Assembly: GCF_028069655.1 (NCBI RefSeq)
Contig: NZ_JAMCOS010000001.1
Span: 588,001-652,000 of the forward strand
Direction of reading: 5' to 3'
From: Acidovorax sp. NCPPB 4044
GTDB lineage: Bacteria; Pseudomonadota; Gammaproteobacteria; Burkholderiales; Burkholderiaceae_C
DNA: 64,000 nucleotides
Shown piece by piece: positions 52,213-61,160 of the stretch (its first letter is position 1; each line of letters opens with the position of its first letter). The notes beneath the pieces were generated by a model that made no database searches, was not told the DNA's origin, and worked only from the letters and a program-made list of their open reading frames with translations. Position numbers and translations under genes: made by a program.

Positions 52213-52808
52213 GGCAGCACCAGCCCTGCGGCGCGCAGCATGCGGCAGGTGCGGATCAGCGGCAGGCCCACGAGCGCTGTGGGGTCGTCGCTCACGATGG
52301 CGTCCAGCAAGCTGATGCCCAGGCCTTCGCTCTTGGCGCTGCCTGCACAGTCGTACGGTTGCTCGGCCCGCAGGTAGCGTTCGATCTCCGCGTCGGACAG
52401 ATCACGGAAACGCACTTCCACAGGTGCGATGTCGGTGGCTTCGAAGCCGGTGGCCTGGCAGGTGACCGTCACGGCCGTCTGGAAAACCACCGTCTGCCCG
52501 CGCATGCGCCGCAGCTGTTCCACCGCCCGCTCATGGGTTCCCGGCTTGCCGAGCGGTGAGCCGGCGAGGTCCGCCACCTGGTCGGAGCCGATGACGACGG
52601 CCTCGGGATGGTGGTGCGCCACGGCCTGCGCCTTGGCCCGCGCAAGCCGCAGGGCGAGATCGCGCGGCGGTTCTCCGGCGCGCGGGGTTTCGTCGACTTC
52701 GGGGGCCGCGACGTCGAAGGGGAGGGCGAGGCGGCTCAGCAGTTCGCGCCGGTAGCGGGAAGTCGAGCCCAGTACCAGTGGGCGGTTCAGGGGGGCGGAA
52801 TCGGGCAT
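52209..52808 (-). CDS. maf: Maf-family nucleotide pyrophosphatase (YceF type)
   Basis: 199-aa house-cleaning pyrophosphatase of the Maf family acting on modified nucleotides; this subgroup (YceF) hydrolyses m7GTP. Motifs are LVLGSTSRYRRELLSRL (SxSxxR), the VDETPRAGEPP loop, and VIGSDQVADLAGSPLGKPG, followed by MRGQTVVFQTAV. Divergent from yceD, with only 26 bp between the two start codons, and start codons lie inside a perfect 9-bp inverted repeat. The maf-yceD-rpmF-plsX-fab order is common in proteobacteria. Confidence 0.93.
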   Translation of the reverse strand: MPDSAPLNRPLVLGSTSRYRRELLSRLALPFDVAAPEVDETPRAGEPPRDLALRLARAKAQAVAHHHPEAVVIGSDQVADLAGSPLGKPGTHERAVEQLRRMRGQTVVFQTAVTVTCQATGFEATDIAPVEVRFRDLSDAEIERYLRAEQPYDCAGSAKSEGLGISLLDAIVSDDPTALVGLPLIRTCRMLRAAGLVLP

Positions 52809-52837
52809 GGCGGCGATTCTCTTACACTGCCGCCATG
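52806..52837. promoter_or_regulatory. Inverted repeat spanning both start codons of maf and yceD
   Basis: CATGGCGGC at 52806-52814 and GCCGCCATG at 52829-52837 are perfect inverted copies, so the two divergent genes start with mirrored GCCGCC-ATG contexts. Between them lies TACACT (52823-52828), a -10-like hexamer 6 bp before the yceD ATG. No SD is visible for either gene. Confidence 0.6.
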
Positions 52838-53386
52838 ACCAAGGAATTCTCCCCTCAGCGCCTGGACGTCAAGGCATTCGCGCAGGCGGGCGGTCATCTG
52901 GCCGGCCATGATTCGCTTCTCAAATACGAGCGCCTGGCGCAAGAGGCCAAGGGACTGCACCCGGATCTGCTGGTGGACTGGCAAGCGCACGGCGAAGTGC
53001 GCACCACGCACGGCATTGGCGGCCAGATCTGGTTGCGGCTCGCCGTCAAGGCCGCCTTTCCCATGACCTGCCAGCGCTGCCTGGGCCCGGTGGATGTTCC
53101 GCTGGAAGTGGAGCGCGAGTTTCGCTTCGTCGCCGACGAGGCCACGGCGGAAGCCCTCGACGACGAGAGCGAAGAAGACCTGCTGGCCCTGAGCCGGGAA
53201 TTCAATCTGCGCGAGTTGATCGAAGACGAGTTGCTCATGGCCCTGCCTCTGGTTCCCAGGCACGACGAGTGCCCTGCGCCCGTTCCGATGGAATCCAGCG
53301 ACGATGATTTCGAAGAGGCCAACGCCGACAAGCCCAACCCCTTCGCAGCGCTCGCGTCGTTGAAGGCAAGCAAGCCCAAGGACTGA
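52835..53386 (+). CDS. yceD: YceD (DUF177) family protein
   Basis: 183-aa protein of the YceD/DUF177 family, linked to ribosome assembly or 23S rRNA accumulation and placed before rpmF in most bacteria. The conserved zinc-like motif is MTCQRCLGPVDVPLEVER, followed by acidic ...LDDESEEDLLALSREFNLRELIEDELLMALPLVPRH- type segments ending in HDECPAP. The ATG at 52835 is taken because it matches the family start MTKEFSPQRLDVKAF; the frame is open 57 bp further up. There is no SD, and a TACACT hexamer lies 6 bp ahead, consistent with a leaderless transcript. Confidence 0.92.
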   Translation: MTKEFSPQRLDVKAFAQAGGHLAGHDSLLKYERLAQEAKGLHPDLLVDWQAHGEVRTTHGIGGQIWLRLAVKAAFPMTCQRCLGPVDVPLEVEREFRFVADEATAEALDDESEEDLLALSREFNLRELIEDELLMALPLVPRHDECPAPVPMESSDDDFEEANADKPNPFAALASLKASKPKD

Positions 53387-53400
53387 AAAAGCGTTTGGGA

Positions 53401-53406
53401 TATAAT
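53401..53406 (+). promoter_or_regulatory. -10 element of an rpmF promoter
   Basis: TATAAT directly after GGGA, about 15 bp beyond the yceD stop and 84 bp before the rpmF ATG. It predicts a separate promoter for rpmF and perhaps plsX-fab. The -35 is weak. Confidence 0.55.
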
Positions 53407-53489
53407 CGAGGGCTTCGCGCGAATCCCCTCGTGTCTTCTATGGGCTGATCGCGTTTTTACCAACCCACCCTTCAAGACCAGGAGCCACC

Positions 53490-53672
53490 ATGGCTGTTCA
53501 GCAAAACAAAAAGTCTCCCTCCAAGCGCGGCATGCACCGTTCGCACAATGCACTGAATGTGCCGGGCATCGCCGTGGAGCCCACCACCGGTGAAACCCAT
53601 CTGCGCCACCACATCAGCCCCAATGGTTTCTACCGTGGTCGCCAAGTGCTGAAGAACAAGTCCGAAGCCTGA
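53490..53672 (+). CDS. rpmF: 50S ribosomal protein L32
   Basis: 60-aa basic ribosomal protein. The sequence [20 protein letters not shown] and the [20 protein letters not shown] loop are typical of L32 from betaproteobacteria, of the form without zinc-binding cysteines. A good SD (AGGAG) precedes the ATG. It sits between yceD and plsX and is followed by a hairpin with a U-rich tail (53691-53731), so part of the transcripts should end here. Confidence 0.97.
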   Translation: MAVQQNKKSPSKRGMHRSHNALNVPGIAVEPTTGETHLRHHISPNGFYRGRQVLKNKSEA

Positions 53673-53690
53673 CCTTCGCTTGCGCGCCCA

Positions 53691-53731
53691 GGCCCGCTGC
53701 TACGCAAACGGTAGCGCGGGCCTTTGTTTTG
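53691..53731 (+). terminator. Terminator or attenuator after rpmF
   Basis: GGCCCGC-TG-CTAC pairs with GTAG-C-GCGGGCC (53691-53703 and 53711-53722), 12 bp with one bulge and a 7-nt loop, followed by TTTGTTTTG. It would partly separate rpmF from plsX. Confidence 0.75.
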
Positions 53732-53784
53732 TCTGCCGTATCTTTTTTCCCGGGCCGCATTCCTTGCGGCTCGCCTAGTCGCCC

Positions 53785-54819
53785 ATGATCACACTGGCTG
53801 TTGACTGCATGGGGGGCGATCACGGCCCCCGCGTCACGCTGGCGGCGTGCCGCCAATTCCTCGAGAACCATGCGCAAGCGCGCCTCCTGCTGGTAGGGCA
53901 ACCCGACAGCCTGACCGGATTCGTGCATGAGCGGGCCGTCATCGTTGCGGCCAGCGAAGTGGTGTCCATGGACGATCCCGTGGAGGTGGCGTTGCGCCGC
54001 AAAAAAGACTCCTCCATGCGGGTGGCGATCCAGCAGGTGAAGGATGGTGCGGCGCAGGTGGCAGTCTCGGCAGGCAATACCGGCGCATTGATGGCGATCG
54101 CCCGCTACCTGCTGAAGACCCTGGAAGGGATCGACCGCCCGGCCATCGCCACGCAAATGCCGAACGCCCAGGGCGGGGCGACCACCGTCCTGGACCTGGG
54201 CGCCAACGTGGATTGCACGGCAGAGCATCTGCTGCAATTTGCGGTCATGGGCGCCGCGTTGGTGTCGGCACTCGGGGATGGTGGCGCCGAGCCATCGGTT
54301 GGGCTTTTGAATATCGGCGAAGAAGTCATCAAAGGCAATGAAGTCATCAAGAGAACGGGTGAACTCCTGCGTTCTGCCGCCAATTCCGGAGACTTGAATT
54401 TCTTTGGCAATGTCGAAGGCAATGACATATTCAAAGGTACCGTCGACATCGTCGTGTGTGACGGGTTCGTGGGCAATGTGGCATTGAAGGCGAGCGAGGG
54501 CGTGGCTTCGATGATCGTGGGCGCCCTCAAGCAAGAGTTCAAGCGCAGCATCTTCACCAAATTGGCGGCAGTTGTGGCGTATCCGGTGTTATCTGCGCTT
54601 ATGCAGCGCATGGATCATCGGCGGTACAACGGTGCTGCTCTTCTGGGCCTGCGCGGGCTGGTCTTCAAAAGCCATGGATCTGCTGACACATTGGCTTTCG
54701 AGCAGGCTTTGAACCGCGCGTATGATGCGGCCCGCAACAACCTGCTCGACCGAGTCCGCTCGCGGGTTGCGCACGCCGCTCCCCTGCTGGGGCCCACCGC
54801 TGCGCAGCCAGCGCCTTGA
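53785..54819 (+). CDS. plsX: Phosphate acyltransferase PlsX
   Basis: 344-aa peripheral membrane enzyme converting acyl-ACP to acyl-phosphate for phospholipid synthesis. Family landmarks are [20 protein letters not shown] at the N-terminus, [47 protein letters not shown], and [21 protein letters not shown] near the end. Length is normal. It begins the plsX-fabH-fabD-fabG-acpP-fabF run and lies 23 bp ahead of fabH. The first few codons follow a GC-rich stretch without a clear SD. Confidence 0.96.
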   Translation: MITLAVDCMGGDHGPRVTLAACRQFLENHAQARLLLVGQPDSLTGFVHERAVIVAASEVVSMDDPVEVALRRKKDSSMRVAIQQVKDGAAQVAVSAGNTGALMAIARYLLKTLEGIDRPAIATQMPNAQGGATTVLDLGANVDCTAEHLLQFAVMGAALVSALGDGGAEPSVGLLNIGEEVIKGNEVIKRTGELLRSAANSGDLNFFGNVEGNDIFKGTVDIVVCDGFVGNVALKASEGVASMIVGALKQEFKRSIFTKLAAVVAYPVLSALMQRMDHRRYNGAALLGLRGLVFKSHGSADTLAFEQALNRAYDAARNNLLDRVRSRVAHAAPLLGPTAAQPAP

Positions 54820-54842
54820 GTGAATGTTTCGAGCCCCATTGA

Positions 54843-55820
54843 ATGAGCCGCTATTCCCGTATTACAGGCACTGGTAGCAGTCTGCCGCCGCGCCGTCTGA
54901 GCAATGCCGATCTCGTGGCTGAACTGGCCGAGCGCGGAGTGGAGACATCGGACCAGTGGATCGTGGAGCGCACGGGAATCCGCGCCCGGCATTTCGCCGA
55001 ACGCGACGTGTGCAGCAGCGATCTGGGCCTGGAGGCTGCGCGCAACGCACTCGCCGCTGCGGGCATCGGGGCCCAGGACATCGATCTCATCATCGTGGCG
55101 ACATCGACGCCGGACATGGTTTTCCCGTCCACGGCCTGCATCCTTCAGAACAAGCTGGGGGCCAATGGTTGCCCTGCTTTCGACGTGCAAGCAGTGTGCA
55201 GCGGTTTCGTCTACGCGTTGACGGTGGCCGATTCGATGATACGTACCGGGGTGGCGCGCCGCGCGCTGGTGATCGGTGCGGAAGTGTTCAGTCGCCTGCT
55301 GGATTTCGGAGACCGTACCACCTGTGTCCTTTTCGGCGACGGTGCCGGTGCCGTGGTGCTGGAGGCTTCCGACGTGCCGGGAATTCTGGCCAGCGATCTT
55401 CATGCGGACGGGCGGCACGTGGGCATTCTGTGCGTGCCGGGCAACGTCTATGGAGGGCAGGTGCTGGGCGACCCGCTGCTCAAGATGGACGGCCAGGCCG
55501 TGTTCAAGCTCGCGATCGGCGTGCTCGACAAAGCTGCGCGCGCCGTCCTGGAAAAGGCGAACCTGAAGGAATCGGACATCGACTGGCTGATTCCCCATCA
55601 GGCCAACATCCGCATCATGCAGGGCACGGCCAAGAAGCTGGGCCTGTCCATGGAGAAGGTCGTAGTGACGGTGGACCAGCATGGCAATACATCTGCGGCT
55701 TCCATCCCGCTCGCACTGGACCACGCCGTGCGATCCGGTCAGGTGCAGCCGGGGCAGAACCTCCTGCTGGAAGGGGTCGGCGGAGGTTTCACCTGGGGCG
55801 CGGTGCTCTTGACATTGTGA
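54843..55820 (+). CDS. fabH: Beta-ketoacyl-ACP synthase III
   Basis: 325-aa KAS III that condenses acetyl-CoA with malonyl-ACP to start fatty-acid synthesis. Catalytic residues are Cys 119 in [11 protein letters not shown], His in [11 protein letters not shown] and Asn in [14 protein letters not shown]-terminal [14 protein letters not shown] and [13 protein letters not shown] are typical. Residues 55-61 read DVCSSDL, a string also known as a sequencing-adapter artefact in databases, but here it is encoded by AGC codons and is genuine. Central gene of the fab cluster. Confidence 0.97.
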   Translation: MSRYSRITGTGSSLPPRRLSNADLVAELAERGVETSDQWIVERTGIRARHFAERDVCSSDLGLEAARNALAAAGIGAQDIDLIIVATSTPDMVFPSTACILQNKLGANGCPAFDVQAVCSGFVYALTVADSMIRTGVARRALVIGAEVFSRLLDFGDRTTCVLFGDGAGAVVLEASDVPGILASDLHADGRHVGILCVPGNVYGGQVLGDPLLKMDGQAVFKLAIGVLDKAARAVLEKANLKESDIDWLIPHQANIRIMQGTAKKLGLSMEKVVVTVDQHGNTSAASIPLALDHAVRSGQVQPGQNLLLEGVGGGFTWGAVLLTL

Positions 55821-55877
55821 GGATGGTCCGCCTGGCATCCATCGTGCGAGGCTGTGGCTATTCATCGGTTTGAATTC

Positions 55878-56834
55878 ATGACAACGAAAAACTTTGCATT
55901 TGTCTTTCCTGGGCAGGGTTCCCAATCCGTGGGCATGCTCGATGCCTGGGGGAATCATCCAGCAGTGGTCGCTTGCCTGGAGGAGGCTTCCGAGGCGCTG
56001 GGTGAGGACATCGGGCGCCTGATCCATGGCGGGCCCAAGGAGGCTCTGGCGCTCACGACCAACACCCAGCCTGTGATGCTGGTGGCGGGGGTGGCCGCTT
56101 GGAGGGTCTGGCAGGCAGAAGGCGGCCCGATACCTGCGGCGGTCGCCGGTCACTCCCTTGGAGAGTACTCGGCACTGGTGGCGGCAGGCGCCCTTACCTT
56201 GGCCCAGGCGGCTCCGCTGGTTCGACTGCGTGCTTCGGCCATGCAGGAAGCCGTGCCGGTGGGAGCCGGGGCAATGGCGGCGATCCTGGGCCTGCCGGCC
56301 TCGAAAGTCGTTGCCGGTTGCTCGGAAGCGTCCGATAGGTTCGATGCCGGTAGCGGGGATGTGGTGGAAGCGGTGAACTTCAACGATCCTGTTCAGACGG
56401 TGATCGCCGGCACCAAGGCGGGCGTCGAGAAAGCCTGTGAGATGCTCAAGGCGGCAGGGGCCAAGCGCGCCTTGCCGCTGCCTGTTTCGGCGCCGTTCCA
56501 TTCCAGCCTGATGAAGCCCGCTGCTGAAAAGCTGCGTGCGGCCTTGGCGGAACTGGCGCTCGAGGCGCCCCGTATCCCGGTGGTCAACAACATCGACGTG
56601 GCTGTCGTGCGGGATGCCGCCGCCATCCGCGACGCGCTTTATCGGCAGGCTTTCGGTCCGGTGCGGTGGGTGGAGTGCATCCGTGCACTGCAGGCCCGCG
56701 GCGTCACGCATGTGGTGGAGTGCGGTCCTGGCAAAGTGTTGTCAGGCTTGACCAAGCGGATCGACGCTGCGCTGGTCGCGGCGTCCGTGTCCGACCCGGC
56801 CTCGCTTCAGGAAACCCGTGAACTGCTGGCATAA
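55878..56834 (+). CDS. fabD: Malonyl-CoA:ACP transacylase
   Basis: 318-aa acyltransferase loading malonyl groups onto ACP. The nucleophile is Ser 93 in GHSLGEYSALVA; the N-terminal FVFPGQGSQSVGML, the Arg in LVRLRASAMQEAV, the His in VSAPFHSSLM and the C-terminal VECGPGKVLSGL fit the family. The ATG at 55878 (MTTKNFAFVF) is chosen over an upstream GTG at 55854. It follows fabH by 57 bp and precedes fabG by 3 bp. Confidence 0.96.
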   Translation: MTTKNFAFVFPGQGSQSVGMLDAWGNHPAVVACLEEASEALGEDIGRLIHGGPKEALALTTNTQPVMLVAGVAAWRVWQAEGGPIPAAVAGHSLGEYSALVAAGALTLAQAAPLVRLRASAMQEAVPVGAGAMAAILGLPASKVVAGCSEASDRFDAGSGDVVEAVNFNDPVQTVIAGTKAGVEKACEMLKAAGAKRALPLPVSAPFHSSLMKPAAEKLRAALAELALEAPRIPVVNNIDVAVVRDAAAIRDALYRQAFGPVRWVECIRALQARGVTHVVECGPGKVLSGLTKRIDAALVAASVSDPASLQETRELLA

Positions 56835-56837
56835 GCA

Positions 56838-57605
56838 ATGAGCAACATTTCTACCCAAAACACAAATACTCCTCCCGTGCCTCAGATTGCCCTGGTGACG
56901 GGCGCATCCCGCGGCATTGGCGCTGCCATCGCGGCGGAACTGGCCGCCCGCGGTTACCGCGTGATCGGCACTGCGACTACCGAAGACGGCGCGCAGCGCA
57001 TCACGCACGCCCTGGCGGGCCACGAAGGCTGCCGGGGCGCGGCGCTCGATGTCAATGACGCCGCATCGCTGGATGCATTGGTGGACAGCATCGTGAAGGA
57101 GCAAGGTGCGTTGCATGTGCTCGTCAACAATGCGGGCATCACGCGCGATCAGATCGCCATGCGCATGAAGGACGACGATTGGGATGCCGTGCTGGACACG
57201 AACCTGAAAGCAGTTTTCCGTGCCAGTCGCGCCGTCATGCGTCCGATGATGAAGCAGCGGTTCGGCCGCATCATCAACATCACGAGTGTGGTGGGGGCCT
57301 CGGGGAATCCGGGGCAGGCCAACTATGCGGCTGCCAAGGCCGGGGTGGCCGGAATGACCCGATCGCTGGCCAGAGAATTGGGAAGCCGTGGCATCACCGT
57401 CAATTGCGTAGCCCCCGGTTTCATTCGCACGGACATGACCGCGGAACTCTCCGATGACCAGCACAAGGCGCTGCAGGCCCAGATTCCGCTGGGACACATG
57501 GGTCAGCCGTCGGACATCGCACAGGCGGTGGCCTACCTGGCTTCTGCCGGCGCGGGCTATGTGACGGGTCAGGAGTTGCATGTCAATGGCGGCATGTACA
57601 TGTAA
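56838..57605 (+). CDS. fabG: 3-oxoacyl-ACP reductase
   Basis: 255-aa NADPH-dependent short-chain dehydrogenase reducing beta-ketoacyl-ACP. The cofactor loop is VTGASRGIGAAIAAELAARG (TGxxxGxG), then NNAGITRD, catalytic Ser in NITSVVGASGNPGQANYAAAKAG with Tyr and Lys of the YxxxK motif, and CVAPGFIRTDM. The C-terminus VTGQELHVNGGMYM is standard FabG. A short N-terminal extension (MSNISTQNTNTPPVPQ) precedes the fold. Tightly coupled to fabD. Base composition here is a little lower in GC than in other parts of the window. Confidence 0.96.
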   Translation: MSNISTQNTNTPPVPQIALVTGASRGIGAAIAAELAARGYRVIGTATTEDGAQRITHALAGHEGCRGAALDVNDAASLDALVDSIVKEQGALHVLVNNAGITRDQIAMRMKDDDWDAVLDTNLKAVFRASRAVMRPMMKQRFGRIINITSVVGASGNPGQANYAAAKAGVAGMTRSLARELGSRGITVNCVAPGFIRTDMTAELSDDQHKALQAQIPLGHMGQPSDIAQAVAYLASAGAGYVTGQELHVNGGMYM

Positions 57606-57669
57606 TTGAAGCAAGTTAACGCCGATTATTCCGCGCGGCAGGCCATTTCGGGGTGTATCTCGATACGGC

Positions 57670-57948
<279 letters not shown>

Positions 57949-57966
57949 GTCCGGTCTTCGTTTCTC

Positions 57967-57988
57967 TCGGATCGAATGTTCGATCCGA
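57967..57988. other. Perfect palindromic hairpin between acpP and fabF
   Basis: TCGGATCGAA-TG-TTCGATCCGA, 10-bp perfect arms, 18 bp after the acpP stop and 26 bp ahead of the fabF ATG. It has no U tract, so it is more likely an RNA-processing or stability element, or an operator, than a terminator. Confidence 0.6.
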
Positions 57989-58013
57989 AATCAGCACGAA
58001 AGAGTCTTAGCGC

Positions 58014-59258
58014 ATGAGCCGTCGTCGCGTTGTCGTGACCGGCCTGGGTTGCATTACCCCCGTCGGTAACACGGTGGCGGAAGCCTGGGCACACATCCTT
58101 GCCGGTCAATCCGGCATCGACCTCATCACCAAGTTCGATGCTTCGAACTTTGCCTGCAGGATCGCCGGCGAGGTCAAGGGTTTCGACCTGAATGCCTATA
58201 TCAGTGCCAAAGATGCGCGCACGATGGACAGCTTCATCCACTATGGCATCGCAGCGGCAGACGAGGCTGTGCGCGATGCAGGCTTGCCGACGGGCGATGC
58301 CTTGGATGAGGAGCTGGCAAATCGTATCGGTTGCATCATCGGCTCGGGTATCGGTGGGTTGCCGCTGATCGAGAACACGCACGCGGAACTTGAGAACCGC
58401 GGTCCTCGCCGGATCACGCCGTTTTTCGTGCCGGCCTCCATCATCAATATGGTCGCGGGGCATGTATCGATGCGGTTCGGGTTCAAAGGCCCCAACCTGT
58501 CGGTCGTCACCGCCTGCACCACGGGCCTCCATTGCATCGGGGAGGGCGCTCGCAAGATCGAGTATGGCGATGCGGATGTGATCGTCGCCGGCGGAACGGA
58601 ATCCACCGTCTCTCCTCTGGGGGTCGGAGGCTTTGCAGCCATGCGGGCTCTTTCCACGCGCAACGACGATCCCAGGACGGCGTCACGCCCCTGGGACAAA
58701 GACCGCGATGGTTTTGTGCTCGGCGAAGGGGCCGGCGTCCTGGTGCTGGAAGAATACGAGCATGCGAAAGCCCGTGGCGCCAAGATCTATGCGGAACTGT
58801 GCGGCTACGGCATGAGTGCCGATGCGGGACACATGACCGCTCCCAGCATGGATGGCCCACGCCGTGCGATGTTGGCGGCACTTCGCAATGCAGGCATCAA
58901 TGCTGACGAGGTCGACTACCTGAATGCCCATGGCACGTCGACGCCTCTGGGTGATTTGAACGAAACCAATGCCATCAAGGCAGCGCTGGGCGACCATGCC
59001 AAACGCATGGTGGTGAGTTCGACCAAGTCGATGACCGGGCATTTGCTCGGCGGCGCTGGCGGCATCGAAAGCGTTTTCACGGTCCTTGCGTTGCGCGACC
59101 AGAAAGCCCCTCCGACGATCAACATCTTCGAGCAGGATCCCGAGTGCGATCTGGATTACTGCGCCAACACGGCCCGCGATATGAAGATGGATATTGCCGT
59201 GAAGAACAATTTCGGCTTTGGCGGGACGAACGGCACGTTGGTGTTCCGACGGGTCTGA
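58014..59258 (+). CDS. fabF: Beta-ketoacyl-ACP synthase II
   Basis: 414-aa KAS II elongating acyl-ACP and making the temperature-sensitive C16:1 to C18:1 step. The catalytic triad is Cys 168 in [14 protein letters not shown], His in [13 protein letters not shown] and His in [27 protein letters not shown] and the C-terminal [14 protein letters not shown] complete the pattern. It begins [18 protein letters not shown]. The ATG lies 65 bp after acpP. Co-directional with the downstream membrane gene and rpoE, with no terminator seen after it. Confidence 0.97.
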   Translation: MSRRRVVVTGLGCITPVGNTVAEAWAHILAGQSGIDLITKFDASNFACRIAGEVKGFDLNAYISAKDARTMDSFIHYGIAAADEAVRDAGLPTGDALDEELANRIGCIIGSGIGGLPLIENTHAELENRGPRRITPFFVPASIINMVAGHVSMRFGFKGPNLSVVTACTTGLHCIGEGARKIEYGDADVIVAGGTESTVSPLGVGGFAAMRALSTRNDDPRTASRPWDKDRDGFVLGEGAGVLVLEEYEHAKARGAKIYAELCGYGMSADAGHMTAPSMDGPRRAMLAALRNAGINADEVDYLNAHGTSTPLGDLNETNAIKAALGDHAKRMVVSSTKSMTGHLLGGAGGIESVFTVLALRDQKAPPTINIFEQDPECDLDYCANTARDMKMDIAVKNNFGFGGTNGTLVFRRV

Positions 59259-59307
59259 CACCTTAGTTTTGCAGGGTCGCGGAGTCGCATCGAACCCTGC
59301 CGGGCCC

Positions 59308-59808
59308 ATGGCATCTTTCATCCGCGAGCAGCATGCCCCGGCTGTGCAATACCCTGCCGGTGCCATTCGCCATCCGCGGCGGTGGGTGCTGGGAATGGGG
59401 ATGGCCTGTTTCGCCACGCTTTGGTTCTGGCTGCTGTCGGTGCAGGGGTGGTCCGACGGGCGCTTCCTGGTGGCCTTTGCGTTGTGGGTCGTCAGCTCCG
59501 GGGCTGCCTGGCACGCGGTGGTGAGAGGACCGTCAGGCACGCTGGCATGGGATGGCCTCCAATGGTCTCTGGACGGTGGAGGGGCCCTATCCTGGGTGAA
59601 CTGTCGGTTGGAAATTCTTCTGGATCTTCAGCGCTTCATGCTCGTGCGCCTGACATCCGTGCAGGGCAAAAGGATATGGCTGAGCCTGGAGTCAGGGCAT
59701 GGTTCTGCCGAGTGGAGCGCTCTGCGCCGTGCGGTATATTCGCGGCCCAAACGGGAGCCCGCTGTCGAGGGTCCGACGACCCCTCCTGCTCATCGCTCCG
59801 ATGCGTGA
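59308..59808 (+). CDS. Small membrane protein, YgfX/CptA-like
   Basis: 166-aa protein with two adjacent transmembrane helices (about residues 29-47, VLGMGMACFATLWFWLLSV, and 53-70, FLVAFALWVVSSGAAW) and a cytosolic C-terminal part (GTLAWDGLQWSLDGG, then a LQRFMLVRLTSVQGKRIWLSL strand pair). This topology and the WSL/LVRL pattern resemble the YgfX/CptA family, described in E. coli as a membrane toxin-like partner of SdhE; resemblance is moderate and no sdhE is adjacent. It is 49 bp after fabF and 12 bp before rpoE. The upstream frame extension is not used. Confidence 0.6.
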   Translation: MASFIREQHAPAVQYPAGAIRHPRRWVLGMGMACFATLWFWLLSVQGWSDGRFLVAFALWVVSSGAAWHAVVRGPSGTLAWDGLQWSLDGGGALSWVNCRLEILLDLQRFMLVRLTSVQGKRIWLSLESGHGSAEWSALRRAVYSRPKREPAVEGPTTPPAHRSDA

Positions 59809-59820
59809 GCGAATGAATAC

Positions 59821-60450
59821 ATGAACGCATCCCTGCCCCCGCCTTCTTCTGCAGATAGTGACCTTCAGCTCGTGGAGCGAACGGTTTCCGGCGACCAGCG
59901 GGCCTACGAACTGCTGGTGATCAAGTACCAACGCCGCATCGAGCGCCTGATCGGGCGCATGGTGCGTGATTCGGATCTCGTGCAGGACATTGCCCAGGAG
60001 ACTTTTCTGAGGGCTTACCGGGCATTGCACCAATTCAGGGGTGAGGCGCAGTTCTACACCTGGCTCTACCGTATCGCTGTCAACACGGCCAAGAAGGCCT
60101 TGATGGACATCAAGCGCAACCCGGTGATCTCGGAAAACGCACTTCGCGGTAGTGACGATGACGATGAAACTTCCCGTATCGGACACGAACTAACCAGCGA
60201 CGAGACGCCGGAGACTGTGTTGGCTGCCCAGGAGATCGCCGCGGCGGTCAATGCGGCCATGGAAGCCCTGCCCGAGGATTTGCGCCAGGCCGTGACGCTG
60301 CGCGAGATCGAAGGCCTGAGTTATGAGGAGATTGCCGAAGCCATGCGTTGCCCCATCGGCACTGTACGGTCGAGGATTTTCCGGGCTCGCGAAGCGATCT
60401 CCGCGCGCGTCAAGCCGTTGCTTGAAAAGCAGTCCGGCAAGCGGTGGTGA
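59821..60450 (+). CDS. rpoE: RNA polymerase sigma factor RpoE (AlgU type)
   Basis: 209-aa group IV (ECF) sigma factor driving envelope-stress genes. Region 2 includes YQRRIERLIGRMVRDSDLVQ and DIAQETFLRAYRALHQFRGE, with the conserved WLYRIAVNTAKKAL; region 4 has ALPEDLRQAVTLREIEGLSY and the helix-turn-helix YEEIAEAMRCPIGTVRSRIFRAREAI. It starts 12 bp after the YgfX-like gene and is followed by rseA, rseB and mucD. A clear sigma-E autoregulatory promoter was not found in the short gap. It is held inactive by RseA until stress. Confidence 0.97.
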   Translation: MNASLPPPSSADSDLQLVERTVSGDQRAYELLVIKYQRRIERLIGRMVRDSDLVQDIAQETFLRAYRALHQFRGEAQFYTWLYRIAVNTAKKALMDIKRNPVISENALRGSDDDDETSRIGHELTSDETPETVLAAQEIAAAVNAAMEALPEDLRQAVTLREIEGLSYEEIAEAMRCPIGTVRSRIFRAREAISARVKPLLEKQSGKRW

Positions 60451-60513
60451 CCGATGTGTTGGTGGAGATCCTGGACTGTGGCCAGGCTCAAAGACGATTA
60501 GCAGGTGAGTAGC

Positions 60514-61137
60514 ATGAAAGACGATCTGAAAATGCGTGAACAGCTTTCCGCCCTGGCCGATGGCGAGCTGGAGAGTCCAGCATGGGGCGAGACCGTCGCG
60601 TATGCGCAGAACGATTCTGGCCGGGAGACCTGGGCCACCTACCATCTGATCGGTGATGTGCTGCGCTCTGCCGATCTGGCGAAACGGCCAGATACTGCAT
60701 TCGCGGCGCGGGTGATGGCCCGCTTGGAAGAGGAGCGCATTTCCACGGCATCGGCGGCTTCGCTGCAGCCGGACCAACCCCTCGTCCAGGCCGCCAGGGC
60801 CGATAGCGAAGCCGCCAATGCAGCAGTGTTCCGCTGGAAGGTGGTGGCGGGGCTCGCGTCCCTTGCCGCAGTCGGTGTGTTGGGATGGAACGGAATGGCA
60901 GCGATGCAGGCGGGGGGCGGCGGTTCGCAGCTGGCTTCGGCTACGTCGGCGCCCTCGACCGCCCAGACCACCACGCTGGTTTCGACCTCCGATCCTACCG
61001 GTGGCACACAGGTCATGTTGAGGGATGCGCGGCTGGACGAGCTGTTGGCGGCCCACCGGCAATATGGTGGGGCTTCCGCGTTGCAGATGCCTGCAGGCTT
61101 CCTGCGGAATGCCACCTTCGAAACCCCAGCGCGATAA
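60514..61137 (+). CDS. rseA: Anti-sigma-E factor RseA
   Basis: 207-aa inner-membrane anti-sigma factor (MucA type). The N-terminal cytosolic part (MKDDLKMREQLSALADGELE...TWATYHLIGDVLRSADL) holds the sigma-binding signature; a transmembrane helix follows around residues 108-125 (VVAGLASLAAVGVLGWNG), then a periplasmic tail with LRDARLDELLAAHRQYGGASAL. The start is placed at the ATG 60514, with AGGTGA about 6 bp ahead; a GTG nine bases upstream is possible. It lies 63 bp after rpoE and 23 bp before rseB. Confidence 0.93.
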   Translation: MKDDLKMREQLSALADGELESPAWGETVAYAQNDSGRETWATYHLIGDVLRSADLAKRPDTAFAARVMARLEEERISTASAASLQPDQPLVQAARADSEAANAAVFRWKVVAGLASLAAVGVLGWNGMAAMQAGGGGSQLASATSAPSTAQTTTLVSTSDPTGGTQVMLRDARLDELLAAHRQYGGASALQMPAGFLRNATFETPAR

Positions 61138-61160
61138 ATTCTTCAGGACCGGAGAGCGGA

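Noticed and set aside
55005..55025. The peptide DVCSSDL in FabH, a well-known sequencing-adapter artefact in databases
   Set aside because: The artefact comes from an adapter reading GACGTGTGCTCTTCCGATCT. Here the serines are coded by AGC AGC and the flanks continue as a normal FabH, so it is coincidence.
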